A stretch of 64,000 nucleotides of DNA. It comes from Rhodocollybia butyracea (Eukaryota > Basidiomycota > Agaricomycetes > Agaricales > Omphalotaceae). A program made the translations under genes and the position numbers. Below are positions 11,536-20,577 of the stretch, piece by piece (the stretch's first letter is position 1; the number at the start of each line of letters is the position of its first letter). The DNA lies in assembly GCA_015501585.1 (NCBI GenBank), contig JADNRY010000025.1, positions 62,001 to 126,000 of the forward strand, in the 5' to 3' direction. A model generated the notes under the pieces. The model was not told the origin of the DNA, ran no database searches, and saw only the letters and a list, made by a program, of their open reading frames with translations.

Positions 11536-12627
11536 ATGCAGTCTTTCTCGATCCTCCAGATTCTGGTACTCTTGTCCGGGAGTGTCGCACTGCCTGTGGT
11601 AAGTATATCCTTTAACGCGCGATCTAAATATTTAGCCTGATCTTGATTCTTTTCAGCCTGATATCCTTTACGATGTAGTGCAATCAGGCAGAAATGATAT
11701 ATCGATACCTTCCCAGTGGACGCCTGGTCTTCAGAATATCGGAACCAGGGCGATTCAGGGTTCTCTCTCGAGGAGCAATCCAAGTCCATTGGAGTCCGCA
11801 GTTTATCCTCCTCGAGATTGGAACGGTCTTGAAAGTTCATCTTTACCATCGAAGGGTTTATCTCGTCCCCAGAGGCTTCTGCCTGGAAGCGAGAGCCTGG
11901 GATTACTCCAAGTCCTCCTTCATGGAAACGCAAAGAGTCATCGAAGCGAGAATCCGACATTATCCCGGGACCCCCTTCATGGGAAAGCGAAAAGAATTCA
12001 CTCTCTTCGTCGAAGCGCGATTTTCCGGCCCCCCCTTCATGGGAGTATTCACTCTCTTCATTAAAGCGAGAATTAGACACTATTCCGGGCCCACCTTCAT
12101 GGGAAAGCGAAGATGCTTCATTTTCTTCATTGAAGCGAGAATCCGACACTATCCCAGGACCCCCTTCATGGAAGGTGAAAAGAATTCACTCTCTTCATCG
12201 AAGCGAGAATCCGACATTATTCCGGGCCCCCCTTCATGGAAACGCGAGGAGGATTCATTTCCTCTATTGAAGCGAGAATCCGACACTGTTCCGGCCCCCT
12301 TCATGGGAAGGTGAAGATGACTCACTCTCTTCACCGAAACGAGAATCCGATATTGTTCCGGGTCCCCCTTCATGGAAACGCGAGGAGGATTCACTATCTT
12401 CATCGAAGCGAGAATCCGACATTATTCCGGGTCCCCCTGCATGGAAACGCGAAGAGGACTCACTCTCGCCATTGAAGCTAGAATCCGACGCTATTCCGGG
12501 TCCCCCTTCATGGAAGCGTGAAGAGGCATCACCTCTTTCATCGGAGCGCTCAGAATTGGACACTCCTCCCAGTCCCCCATCATGGAAACGCGAAGACGCT
12601 TCACCTCCCTCATCGAAGCATGTTTAA
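11536..12627 (+). CDS. Candidate Kex2-processed repetitive peptide precursor (KEP-like secreted protein), reading frame interrupted
   Basis: Exon 1 (11536-11598) encodes a 21-residue signal peptide, MQSFSILQILVLLSGSVALP. A clean intron (11599-11656) follows. Exon 2 starts PDILYDVVQ. A possible 47-bp intron (11826-11872) would join it in frame to EASAWKREPG, opening the repeat region. From there to TAA at 12625 the sequence repeats a peptide of the type ESDIIPGPPSW, usually between Lys-Arg pairs, with acidic/Ser spacers (EEDSLSSS). About eleven copies are present. Lys-Arg is the cleavage site of the Golgi protease Kex2, so release of many 8-12 residue secreted peptides ending in Trp is inferred. 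Two deletions (1 nt near 12176, 2 nt near 12293) put copies 6-7 in another frame. The shifts sum to three, so the last copies return to the first frame, but a TGA lies between. It may be an allele, an unseen intron, a base error or a young pseudogene. Product and function unknown. Confidence 0.6.
11886..12615 (+). repeat. Tandem repeats encoding PGPPSW / Lys-Arg units
   Basis: About eleven imperfect units of roughly 55-70 bp. Each carries a core like CCGGGTCCCCCTTCATGG (P-G-P-P-S-W) followed by AAACGCGA (K-R) and AAGCGAGAATCC (K-R-E-S). The last units are nearly identical and the first ones more diverged, as expected if the array grows by unequal exchange. Confidence 0.9.
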
Positions 12628-13050
12628 ACGACTTCAAGCGAACATTGACCCATATTATTACATACTAGTTACTTCCGACTTTTCGCAGTATTATTGACTG
12701 TCTAGAGTCCGTATACTTACCTAATCAGCTCCTCTCTGCCCCTTAAACGCTCTCCATATTCGAACTCTTTGACTGTATTTATTTAGAGACCTATCCATGT
12801 AATCCGCATATAGTAGACAGTAGACACCGGAATTCTACGCAGCACAACGCGTGGCAATTCAAGAAACCCTCCCATCTGGTCCATCATAACTGAGATTGAG
12901 ATCAAGGTCGATTCAAGCTGCAATCTATAATTGACGAAAGTAAACAAAAAGGACGCGAACAAGTTATGTAATCCAGCGCTAGATCATATTTTACCCCCAG
13001 TAAATACACCAAAGGCTCACTCTCCATCTAACATCCGAAAGACTAAGAAA
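12628..13050. terminator. Shared 3' region of two convergent genes
   Basis: About 420 bp between the ends of the convergent peptide-precursor and ABC transporter genes. AT-rich; no gene. It presumably holds both polyadenylation regions, but no specific signal is certain. Confidence 0.35.
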
Positions 13051-15884
13051 TCATAAAAAGGCCTGCGCCTGTAAATTCCATATCCTCGCATATTCTCCAC
13101 CTGCACGTATGAGGGCTTCATGGGACCCTTCTTCGACAATGACAGAATCATGCATGTATCTAGAACGGAGAAAGGATTAGTAATTAGTGATAGACGAGAG
13201 ATATGAGAGAGGGGCTACGAAAGGGGAATAAGACACAACTCACAATATCATATCAGCATTTCGCGTGAGATTACCAAACCGGTGCGAAGAAAATATCATA
13301 GTCTTCTGACCGCGAAGGTGTCGAAGCCGCTCGAACAGATCTGGAAAGATCGTAGAAAAGATCATAATGAGCTTCAGCAGGAAGAGTCTATGAGGAAAAC
13401 GACTTGCCGTGTTCCGCGGTGGGATCCAGACTTGCAGACGGCTCATCGAACAACAACAGTCCAACCCCCAACTCTGAGTCTTCAGACACTAACGAACGCA
13501 TGAACGTCCGGGACCTATCGTCACCCAATAAAAAAAACATTCAGCGAAGACCAAACTTAACGTGAAAAAGGGGAGAAACCACTCTTACAAAGCAATCCTC
13601 TGCATCTGTCCCCCACTCAGACTCGTCGACTCGCTGCTTTTCATCCCCCCCATCCCCTTAATCTTCCCAAAACTGACCGCGCGCCCGAAAAGATTCATCG
13701 TACCCTCCGGTAAACCCGAATAATAATCCCGCACTGGTCGATCGAGGTAGGTGTCGTATCCATCTTCGAGACGCTCGATAAACTCGGAGGCTCCGCCGAA
13801 TTTGGCGGCTTTAGCGATTCGGGAGTCGTCAGAGGAGTGGCCTGGGTCGCCAAGGGCGATGTTTTCTTTGATCTGCGAATCGGATGAGAAATTTGACGGG
13901 TTGATGAAAGGATACGAGTAGAGGGAGGGTAGAAAAGACGCTTACGGATAACGGGAAATGTGTATAATCCTGGAACAAAACAGCCATCGCTCGTCGTATG
14001 TCCGTGAGCTTGAGTGTCTTAATGTCCCGGTCGTCGATGAGGATTTGGCCCTCCGATGGATCGTATAGTCGCGCGATGAGTTTGAGGATCGTGCTTTTTC
14101 CTGAACCATTTTGACCGAGGATGACCTGGAAGCACGAAAAGATGGCCATATTAGCAGGGAGACTCCAAAGCCGACGTAAACACGTACGCATAATTGACCT
14201 TTGGCAATTTTGAATGAAACGTTATTCAGAGCATAGGAGTTGCTTTCTGGATATTTGAATGAGACGTTCCTATGCGGATAGATTACGAATTCAGTCCGTA
14301 TCACTGATAACAGTCAAGTTATACTCACCTAAACTCGATCGATATACCCATCTGTAGCTCCTGAGCATTTTCCGGATACGGGATTGTCCATCTTGAATCC
14401 GATTTTCTATGTGTATCATCTCATACATCTTACGAATAGTGGCGAAATTATCCGAGATTGAGCCTGTTTCAATGAATAGCTTTAATAGGGTATTGGAGAA
14501 TGAACTCGTGGTGCTTGTGATCAGGTTGAGGGAGGCGAGAGATAACGGGATGGAAGAGGGGTATTGGACCGCACGGAGGGTGAAGACTATCTGTGAACCG
14601 AGTGCTTAGAACAGAACAGGGTTTCAATTGTGTGATATGAAGACATACTTGTGGTAGCTCGTGTATTGGTCGCCGGATTATCGAAACCAGACTAGGGAAA
14701 CGGCGCTGATGAAAGTTGTTGAAAACGTCGAAAAATTCCGCTGCGTCTTCTCCAAGGGTAGTAATGCATCGTCGGTATTCTACAAGTCATGAGCTGAAGG
14801 AAATGATTTGAGATGCGGATTTTGCTCACCTGAATGCATATACTCCCACATGTTACCCGCTACGATTTCCTTTCGGTGAGCAGGGTCACCGATTGCCTTC
14901 CGCAGTCCAGATAGCTTGATAAAATCATCATTTTGAGTTGTAGCAGCCCATACTGAGTATTCATTTGTCAGTACAACAATAAGGTGAGCACTGATCAAAG
15001 CATACCTCTGGTAAATAGTGAATTATTATCGGACGTCCAGGAAAGCAGAGAATGCGCAAAGCTGAGCAACGCAAGTAAAGGTCCATCCTGCTGGTCCTTC
15101 AATACCCTGAAAAGCACCGACAACTGAGAGATCAGCATCACAGCAGTGCTGCCGATATGAATAGTGCCGACAACCGTCCTCCAAACGATAGACTGCCGCG
15201 AATTGGTAGGGAATGCCTGTTCGAGCTGTCTTTGAATAAGAGGATCGTCGTAGGTTGGCACATCCAGACGTGCTAACACACCAAACATGTGTATGGTGTA
15301 GTATTGCTTGATGCGAGTGTTCAAAGGACGTGAGATAAGATTCGAAAAGTGTCGGAGAACGAGGTCTGCGAGGGAACAGGCGACACGGCTTGCAGCTACT
15401 TGGAAAAGCAATTGCTTGTCGACTGTACGGTTTTCTACGGCGGAACCGACCTAAACCGAGTCAGATTTCAATGAAAGTTGATATTATTGTTCAAGCTCAC
15501 AATGGCTAATAGCTGTCCAGAATACCTTGAAGGATTGTCAAAAGGAGAAGGAAATCGACGATATAACAACGCACCATAACTGTACTGCTGGAATAAGGGA
15601 GAGAACAAACTGTAGTGCGAGATACACGCCCAGATAAAGCCAGAGAGCGCGAATGCTCCGATATCCTTCAACATTTGCCATACATAAGGAAGACTGTCAT
15701 AAATCCCAATATATCGTTCAAGATTCAGCCGAGTAGAGAAGGGAATTTTGGCCAATTCTGGTTGTCTTTCTTCGTAGAGCTCCCAGACTTGGCCGATTTT
15801 GGTGTGCTGGACGCTGCTTTCATCGTTGGGGTCGAAATTCCCCTTGCGATTGCTGTGAGTGCCTTGGCGGCGACCGAATTTCAT
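13051..15884 (-). CDS. ABC transporter, one membrane domain plus one ATPase domain (half-transporter)
   Basis: Multi-exon minus-strand gene from the ATG at 15884 (MKFGRRQGTHSNRKGN) to TGA at 13051. The N-terminal part has hydrophobic spans (DIGAFALSGFIWACISHYSLF; IGSTAVMLISQLSVLF; GPLLALLSFAHSLLSW) consistent with a membrane domain. The ATPase domain follows: VSFKYPESNSYALNNVSFKI, Walker A GQNGSGKST, Q-loop AVLFQDYTHFPL, signature SLSGGQMQRIAL, Walker B LLLFDEPSASLD, and H-loop FSSHRFGNLTRNADMIL. All catalytic motifs look intact. Half-transporters work as dimers. The substrate is unknown and the family is common in mushrooms without an assigned cargo. One intron, after codons for PTAEH, appears to use a GC donor (G|GCAAGT...CCAG|AT), since this alone restores HDLFERL. 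It converges with the peptide-precursor gene, which may or may not be meaningful. Confidence 0.85.
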
Positions 15885-16299
15885 TGTAGAAGATAAAGTG
15901 AAGAACAAGGTCCATCGTGTAATGAATTCAATTCTTAATAAAGTCGTGGTTTGGAGTCAAAGATTGCGCAGCGCCCCGTGAGTCATGACAAAGCGACTGC
16001 GATGCTTTCATGACATCGACTATAGCCAACAAAGTACAAGTTTAGTACAGGTTCAAATGTTCAACGTTCAAGTTCCGTCAACTCCACAAGGAACAATCGA
16101 TATCGTCCATTGATTCTAATTCTCTTTTCACCTCTCGGTATACAATCTCCTTCATCTTCGTAGCTCAGCGCTCAGCATCCAAGTTGTTACTCTTTAGCAC
16201 AAAATGCGTCCAATGCCCATACGCAGTCGTTTCCTGAGAATGGAGGCGAAGTAGGGAAAAGTGGCACGTGTATTTGCCTGGCGGGATTAGAGAACTCCT
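15885..16299. other. Intergenic; promoter side of the ABC transporter gene
   Basis: No gene seen. Near 16255 the string GTGGCACGTGTATTTG recurs at 20537, just upstream of the intact carboxypeptidase S gene. It marks the left edge of the duplicated carboxypeptidase block. Confidence 0.5.
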
Positions 16300-16720
16300 G
16301 CCGCGCCTCTGGTACTGACGTCGACTATTGCTTCCTGCTATCTTTCCAACCTCAAACCCAGAAAACCTGAAACCACGCCGCATTTTTCGCCACGCTCTCC
16401 ACCTTGTCAGGCTAACTGCTACTGTTCTTCTCACTACAAGCCAACTCGCCTCGATTATCAGACAAACACTGAAGTACTGATGAACGATGTCCTCAATCTA
16501 CCATTCTATACTCAACCAACCCTCTCCGGAAATCAATAGATGAATGGACTAGGACTGACACTTCTCTCAAACCCGTTCTTCAACGGCTCGTCAAGGTGTG
16601 ACACGATTGGCCCAGCAATCTGTTTCTTCGTTTACTTCCAGACGTCGTACCAACTGCTTTAAAATGGACCTTTCCTCCTTACTCGGAATTCTGACTATGG
16701 ATTACGAGGCGATGTTGGTA
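16300..16720 (+). pseudogene. Carboxypeptidase S (peptidase M20) relic, 5' part only
   Basis: Collinear with the intact gene at 20578-22973. The CTGAAACCACGC segment and the membrane-anchor region (near 16375-16440), then ATCAACCAACCCTCTC near 16510 and GGACTGACACTTCTCTCAAACC near 16550, match successive parts of the intact gene. GACGTCGTACCAACTGC and AATGGACCTTTCCTCC (16640-16680) cover the first zinc-ligand region. The stretch for about 60 residues between anchor and catalytic domain is deleted, several frames are broken, and nothing past the first catalytic exon is found. Confidence 0.75.
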
Positions 16721-16904
16721 GTTTAGCTGAAGAATGTGACCCAGAATACGGAGGCCCAATCCGAGCGGCTTCTGTATGCCATTGCGCAGAGACGTCTCCT
16801 GGATATGCTTCGTGCGTAGAGGAACAGGAAAGAACAACAACAGGCGGAGGCCAGTCCAATTTTGATAGTTCGGCAGGTAGATTTTCATATCATAGCGCCG
16901 CGCT

Positions 16905-16940
16905 TAGAGTGGGAACAAAAGCAAAGAACAAAAGCCAGAA
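16905..16940 (+). promoter_or_regulatory. GGGAACAAAAG-type promoter motif, copy 1
   Basis: GGGAACAAAAGCAAAGAAC, then AAAAGCCAGAAG, lies about 150 bp before the first copy of the unknown gene pair. Near-identical strings lie at 19506-19531 and 19640-19670. Further down, GTGGCGTAAGTGGCACA and GGTCATGTGATCTA are also shared with the second copy. Possible transcription-factor site; function inferred from conservation only. Confidence 0.5.
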
Positions 16941-17070
16941 GAAAAAACAAGCAAACTCAAGAATAGCGGAGAGGAGAATCGTGGCGTAAGTGGCACACGG
17001 TCATGTGATCTAGATTGTTATCAATTGCTTTCAATTCGCGATTGCCTCTCACTTTCTCCCCACTTAACCC

Positions 17071-17635
17071 ATGGCCAACGTTGGAAGCCAGTAAGCTATT
17101 TTCTCACTCTTCTCTCCCATGACCTAAACTTTTCTCCAGGATTTCAGCCGCTCCTACAGCGAGCGCCGCCCCAAAACGTTCAACAAATAGAATCTACGAC
17201 ACTCGTTACGGTGGCTTCCCGATTTCGCACCGTGATGCTCTGGCTTGGGCAAATCGCATCCGAACGCAGGACGGCAAGCCCCTACTTACGGATGCTCCCC
17301 GCCACTCAGGATCAATTATGGGTACAATAGAGCCTATCATCGAAGCTGCGGGCGGAGTGGCTTGTTATCCTCATGGCCAAATTGTGGCTGGTAAACCATA
17401 TGAAAGCTATCTCATTGTAACTCAGTATGAAGAGGGAGAATGGCATCGTGTTGATGGTGTTCTCGAGCCTGGTTCCGATCTTGTTGAAGGGGAGAAAGAA
17501 GAAATCGGCAAGCAGCTGTTGAGACGTGAAGGTAAGCTGTATATTTTTCGGTTCCTTTACCTAGTCACCAATTCTGAGCATCGCGTAGGAATCCCTTATG
17601 GGTCTTTCAAAACATGTTTCGTGTGGGATGTGTAA
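17071..17635 (+). CDS. Unknown protein, copy 1 of a local pair (152 residues)
   Basis: Exons 17071-17090, 17140-17531 and 17589-17635. The N-terminus MANVGS is followed by an Ala/Thr-rich stretch and then a conserved core (YDTRYGGFPISHRDALAWA, GSIMGTIEPIIEAAGG, GKPYESYLIVTQYEEGEW). A short last exon ends KTCFVWDV. It has no signal peptide, membrane segment or catalytic motif that I can name, so it is probably a soluble intracellular protein. It is about 85 percent identical by eye to copy 2 at 19799-20351, in the same orientation with the same two introns. The frame is intact in both and most codon changes look conservative, so both copies are likely functional. I do not recognise the family. 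Confidence 0.7.
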
Positions 17636-18486
17636 TGTGTTTTTCATACCGTTCGGACTACTGTATCCATACTTCGCACAATTTTCCTTTGCTTTTTCGC
17701 CTTGTAACGCAACGGGAATTAGATTTCAGAACTTTTGACTATAATAATACATAGCAGACATACACAGAACAAGTAAAGGCGACGCTGCTCATGCACAAGA
17801 ACGCATCGCGAACGCAAGCAGCCCCGATTACTCATCTGTTCTTCACGCATGATATTCTTCAGATCTCGTTCATCTGAAGTCAACCTTTTACTCATTCGGG
17901 TTTGTGAGTTCTTGACTCTTGAGACTTGTTCTGCAAGCCGTTCCTTGAGATAGAGAGGCTTCGAACCCAGGCTTGTAACTCTAAACATGACGAACTCTCT
18001 TCAAGCGATGGCGAGTCTAAATCGATTATTCGAGCGATGAGAACACAGAGCTAGGTCTGGCAGGTAGCTTGTCGTTGATACAACATTCAAGATAAAAGAG
18101 CTGTGCAAAGCATGAATCAAGTTTTCCGAGGAATAAGTAAGTATTCCGATCTGGGGAGCGACGACAGGACTTTCTTTGCGGGCTTCTTCCTGTTATTAGT
18201 ACGCGCAATAAAGACCACAGTGTGATGCTTCAGGTTGGTAGCCAGCGTCATACTCGACTTCTGGAGGTCTCTCACGTTGACGCGATACTAGCGAGAGAAC
18301 GCTGGTATAACGGGCTTAGGCCTCTCCGAGATATCAACAGACTGAAGGAGATATATATTTCTCGTGGTAATCGGACTATTGTAAGTATCTTGATTCTATC
18401 AAACGTACCATGGATTAAAATTGCAACGGACAACGACCAGCATGCACAAAGATTCGCCCACTATGTAATTACACTGCACATTATTT
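17636..18486. other. Intergenic; part of the duplicated block
   Basis: The 3' flank of copy 1 resembles that of copy 2: both contain GCAAGCCGTTCCTTGAGATA (near 17935 and 20503) and nearby matching text. Short frames at 18026-18208 and 18222-18581 have no support. Confidence 0.45.
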
Positions 18487-19314
18487 TTAATCGTCAAATT
18501 CCAAGTCTGGCCAAATGTTTGGAGCATTTTCCGACGTGCGATTCCACTCTTGCACAGCGATATCGCACAGAGCTATGGTGAGCGGATCACCTGCAGCAAA
18601 CATGTTTTTATACTGCCCTGGCACATAGTCGACGTCCTTAGTTTCTTCGTTGATCTGGTATTCAAGATATTTGGTTCCTACGAGCAAATACCCTTTCAGC
18701 TGTTTTACCCGGTAAGGATGATTGATGAGGGTCTTCATGTAGCCAAACATCTGCATCTCCGCAGTATTAACCCGCTCTACGTCTCCTGCCGCAGCTTCTG
18801 CAAGCTTGACTTCCACAACGCAAACAACATAGTGTTTCCGGGGCTCGCTTTCTGGAGTGGGGAACACTTTGACAGCAAAGAAATCAGGAAAAGTCTTCCC
18901 TACAGCAGACCATCCTGGATATGCAATGTATTATGTAATCAACAAACGAAGGCCCTTGAAAGTAATCATGAACGAACCCGATGTTCTTCCCCAGTGGATC
19001 CCCCCTGTTGAGCCCGTGGATACATTCAAATCCTTCACACGGCCTTGCTTAATGACACGACGAAGAAGTGCCTGGGGGATGATTGCGAACCGGCGGGCTG
19101 GTGAGAAGATGGATTGCAGGTAGGTGTTATCCGGGCCATAAAGCTGGTGCTCAAAATGAACCCCGGACATCAACGTTCTTTTGAAGTAGTATTTTACCCA
19201 GAGGGGTATGCCATTGGCAAGGCCAATCGCAGTCGGAGGCTTCTCCTGCTGTAGCTCTCCGGGGAACAGTTCATCGAGGGGGAGTTCCAGCGAGTTGAGC
19301 AATGATTCTGCCAT
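18487..19314 (-). CDS. Uncharacterised protein with a PD-(D/E)XK nuclease-like motif
   Basis: Starts at the ATG at 19314 (MAESLLNSLELPLDELFPGE) and ends LEFDD-stop at 18487. The frame changes near 18930. A 59-bp intron with donor GTTCAT and acceptor ATATCCAG (about 18911-18969) joins RTSG to WSAVGKTFPDFF in frame. The second exon contains TFPDFF, then about 20 residues later VVCVVEVKL. This PD...ExK spacing is what PD-(D/E)XK-fold nucleases show. Helical segments rich in Tyr and Lys follow, then YVPGQYKNMFAAGDPLTIAL. No signal peptide. The nuclease reading is an inference from two short motifs; other proteins share such patterns by chance. It lies between the two copies of the unknown gene, and its upstream region carries the same AACAAAAGAAAAGAACAAA motif. 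Confidence 0.6.
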
Positions 19315-19505
19315 TATCTGGGAGGGTGCCCAAGAAGGTGAGGATATAGTAGGTATACCGAGTAGAGGAGATGGCGTTGGCTCACCAGAAAGAGTGGTTG
19401 GTAGTTAGAAGTCGTTAGAATCGCGTTTTATAGCGAAAAAAGTGAACTCGGATAATCAGAAGTCTCTGTGACTCTGATATACCGCAGCATTATCACATCT
19501 ACCGT

Positions 19506-19531
19506 GCTTGGGAACAAAAGAAAAGAACAAA
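19506..19531 (-). promoter_or_regulatory. GGGAACAAAAG-type promoter motif, copy 2
   Basis: GGGAACAAAAGAAAAGAAC lies about 190 bp upstream of the minus-strand PD-(D/E)XK-like gene. It repeats the motif found before both copies of the unknown gene. Orientation relative to its gene is opposite. Confidence 0.45.
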
Positions 19532-19639
19532 GTCAAAGGATTGTTACATCATGTTGCCATGCTCAGTGCTAACAAGGAAAAAAAGAACATTAATTTCCAA
19601 TTCTGTCATATCGTAACGCCACAATCAGGATGGGAAGCT

Positions 19640-19670
19640 GGGTGAACAAAAGAAAAGAACAAAAGCCGGA
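19640..19670 (+). promoter_or_regulatory. GGGAACAAAAG-type promoter motif, copy 3
   Basis: GTGAACAAAAGAAAAGAAC followed by AAAAGCCGGAAG, about 155 bp before the second copy of the unknown gene. A shared GTGGCGTAAGTGGCACATGG block follows near 19722. Confidence 0.5.
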
Positions 19671-19798
19671 AGCAAAAAGCAAACTCGATCGAAAATAATT
19701 GTGGCTATAAAAGTACTAGTGTGGCGTAAGTGGCACATGGTCATGTGATCTATGTTCTTAAGTCGATTGCATATTCCCGTCTTCTACACTTGACCCCC

Positions 19799-20351
19799 AT
19801 GGCTAGCGTTGGAACCGAGTGAGCCACCCTTTCATTATCTTCTCCTATGACCTAAACTTCTCTAGTTCATCCACTCCTACAGCGAGCACTGCCTCCGAAC
19901 GCAGAATCTACGACACTCGTTACGGTGGCTTCCCAATTTCCCACCGTGATGCCCTGGCTTGGGCAAACCGCCTACGAACGATGGACGGCAGGCCACTACT
20001 TACGGATGATCCACGCCATTCAGGATCAATTTTCGGTACAATAGAACCTATCATCGAAGCTGCGGGCGGAGTGGGTTGTTTTCCTCATGGCCACACTGTG
20101 GCTGGTAAACCATATGAGAGCTATCTTATTGTAACCCAGTATGAAGAGGGAGAATGGCATCGTGTTGATGGTGTTTTCGAACCTGGTTCCGATCTTGTTG
20201 AAGGAGAGAAGGAAGCAATTGGCAAGGAACTGTTGAGACATGAAGGTAAGCTGTGAAATCTTCGGGTCTTTTACCTAGTCGCCAATTCTGAGCATTCCGC
20301 GTAGGAATCCCTCATGGTCCTTTCAAAACATGTTTTGTGTGGGGATTGTAA
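19799..20351 (+). CDS. Unknown protein, copy 2 of a local pair (148 residues)
   Basis: Exons 19799-19818, 19866-20245 and 20305-20351. It keeps every core segment of copy 1 (RIYDTRYGGFPISHRDALAW, GTIEPIIEAAGGVGCFPHG, GKPYESYLIVTQYEEGEW) and ends KTCFVWGL. The Ala/Thr-rich N-terminal part is four residues shorter. Intron positions and phases match copy 1, while intron sequences differ more than exons, showing selection on the protein. The intact carboxypeptidase S gene follows 227 bp downstream on the same strand. Function unknown. Confidence 0.7.
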
Positions 20352-20577
20352 TGTGTTTTGAAACCTACTGTATCCATACTTTGCACAATCTTCATCAGCT
20401 TTTTTGCTTTGTAACGCCACGGATTAATATATTGCTCTCGTGCATCTGAACTCGATCTTTTTGTCATTCAAGTTTGTGAGCTGCCGAGGGCCGTATTCCT
20501 TGTCTGCAAGCCGTTCCTTGAGATAAAGGAGGGAAAGTGGCACGTGTATTTGTCTTGTTGACTGCTTCACTACTACT

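Noticed and set aside
11694..12314. A 206-codon plus-strand frame through the same repeats
   Set aside because: It is the third reading of the repeat DNA and does not follow from the signal-peptide exon.
11502..12563. Long minus-strand frames with repeats like RFHEGGPGIMSDSRF
   Set aside because: They are the mirror of the plus-strand peptide repeats. The plus strand has a signal peptide exon, a clean intron and Lys-Arg spacing; the minus frames have no start context.
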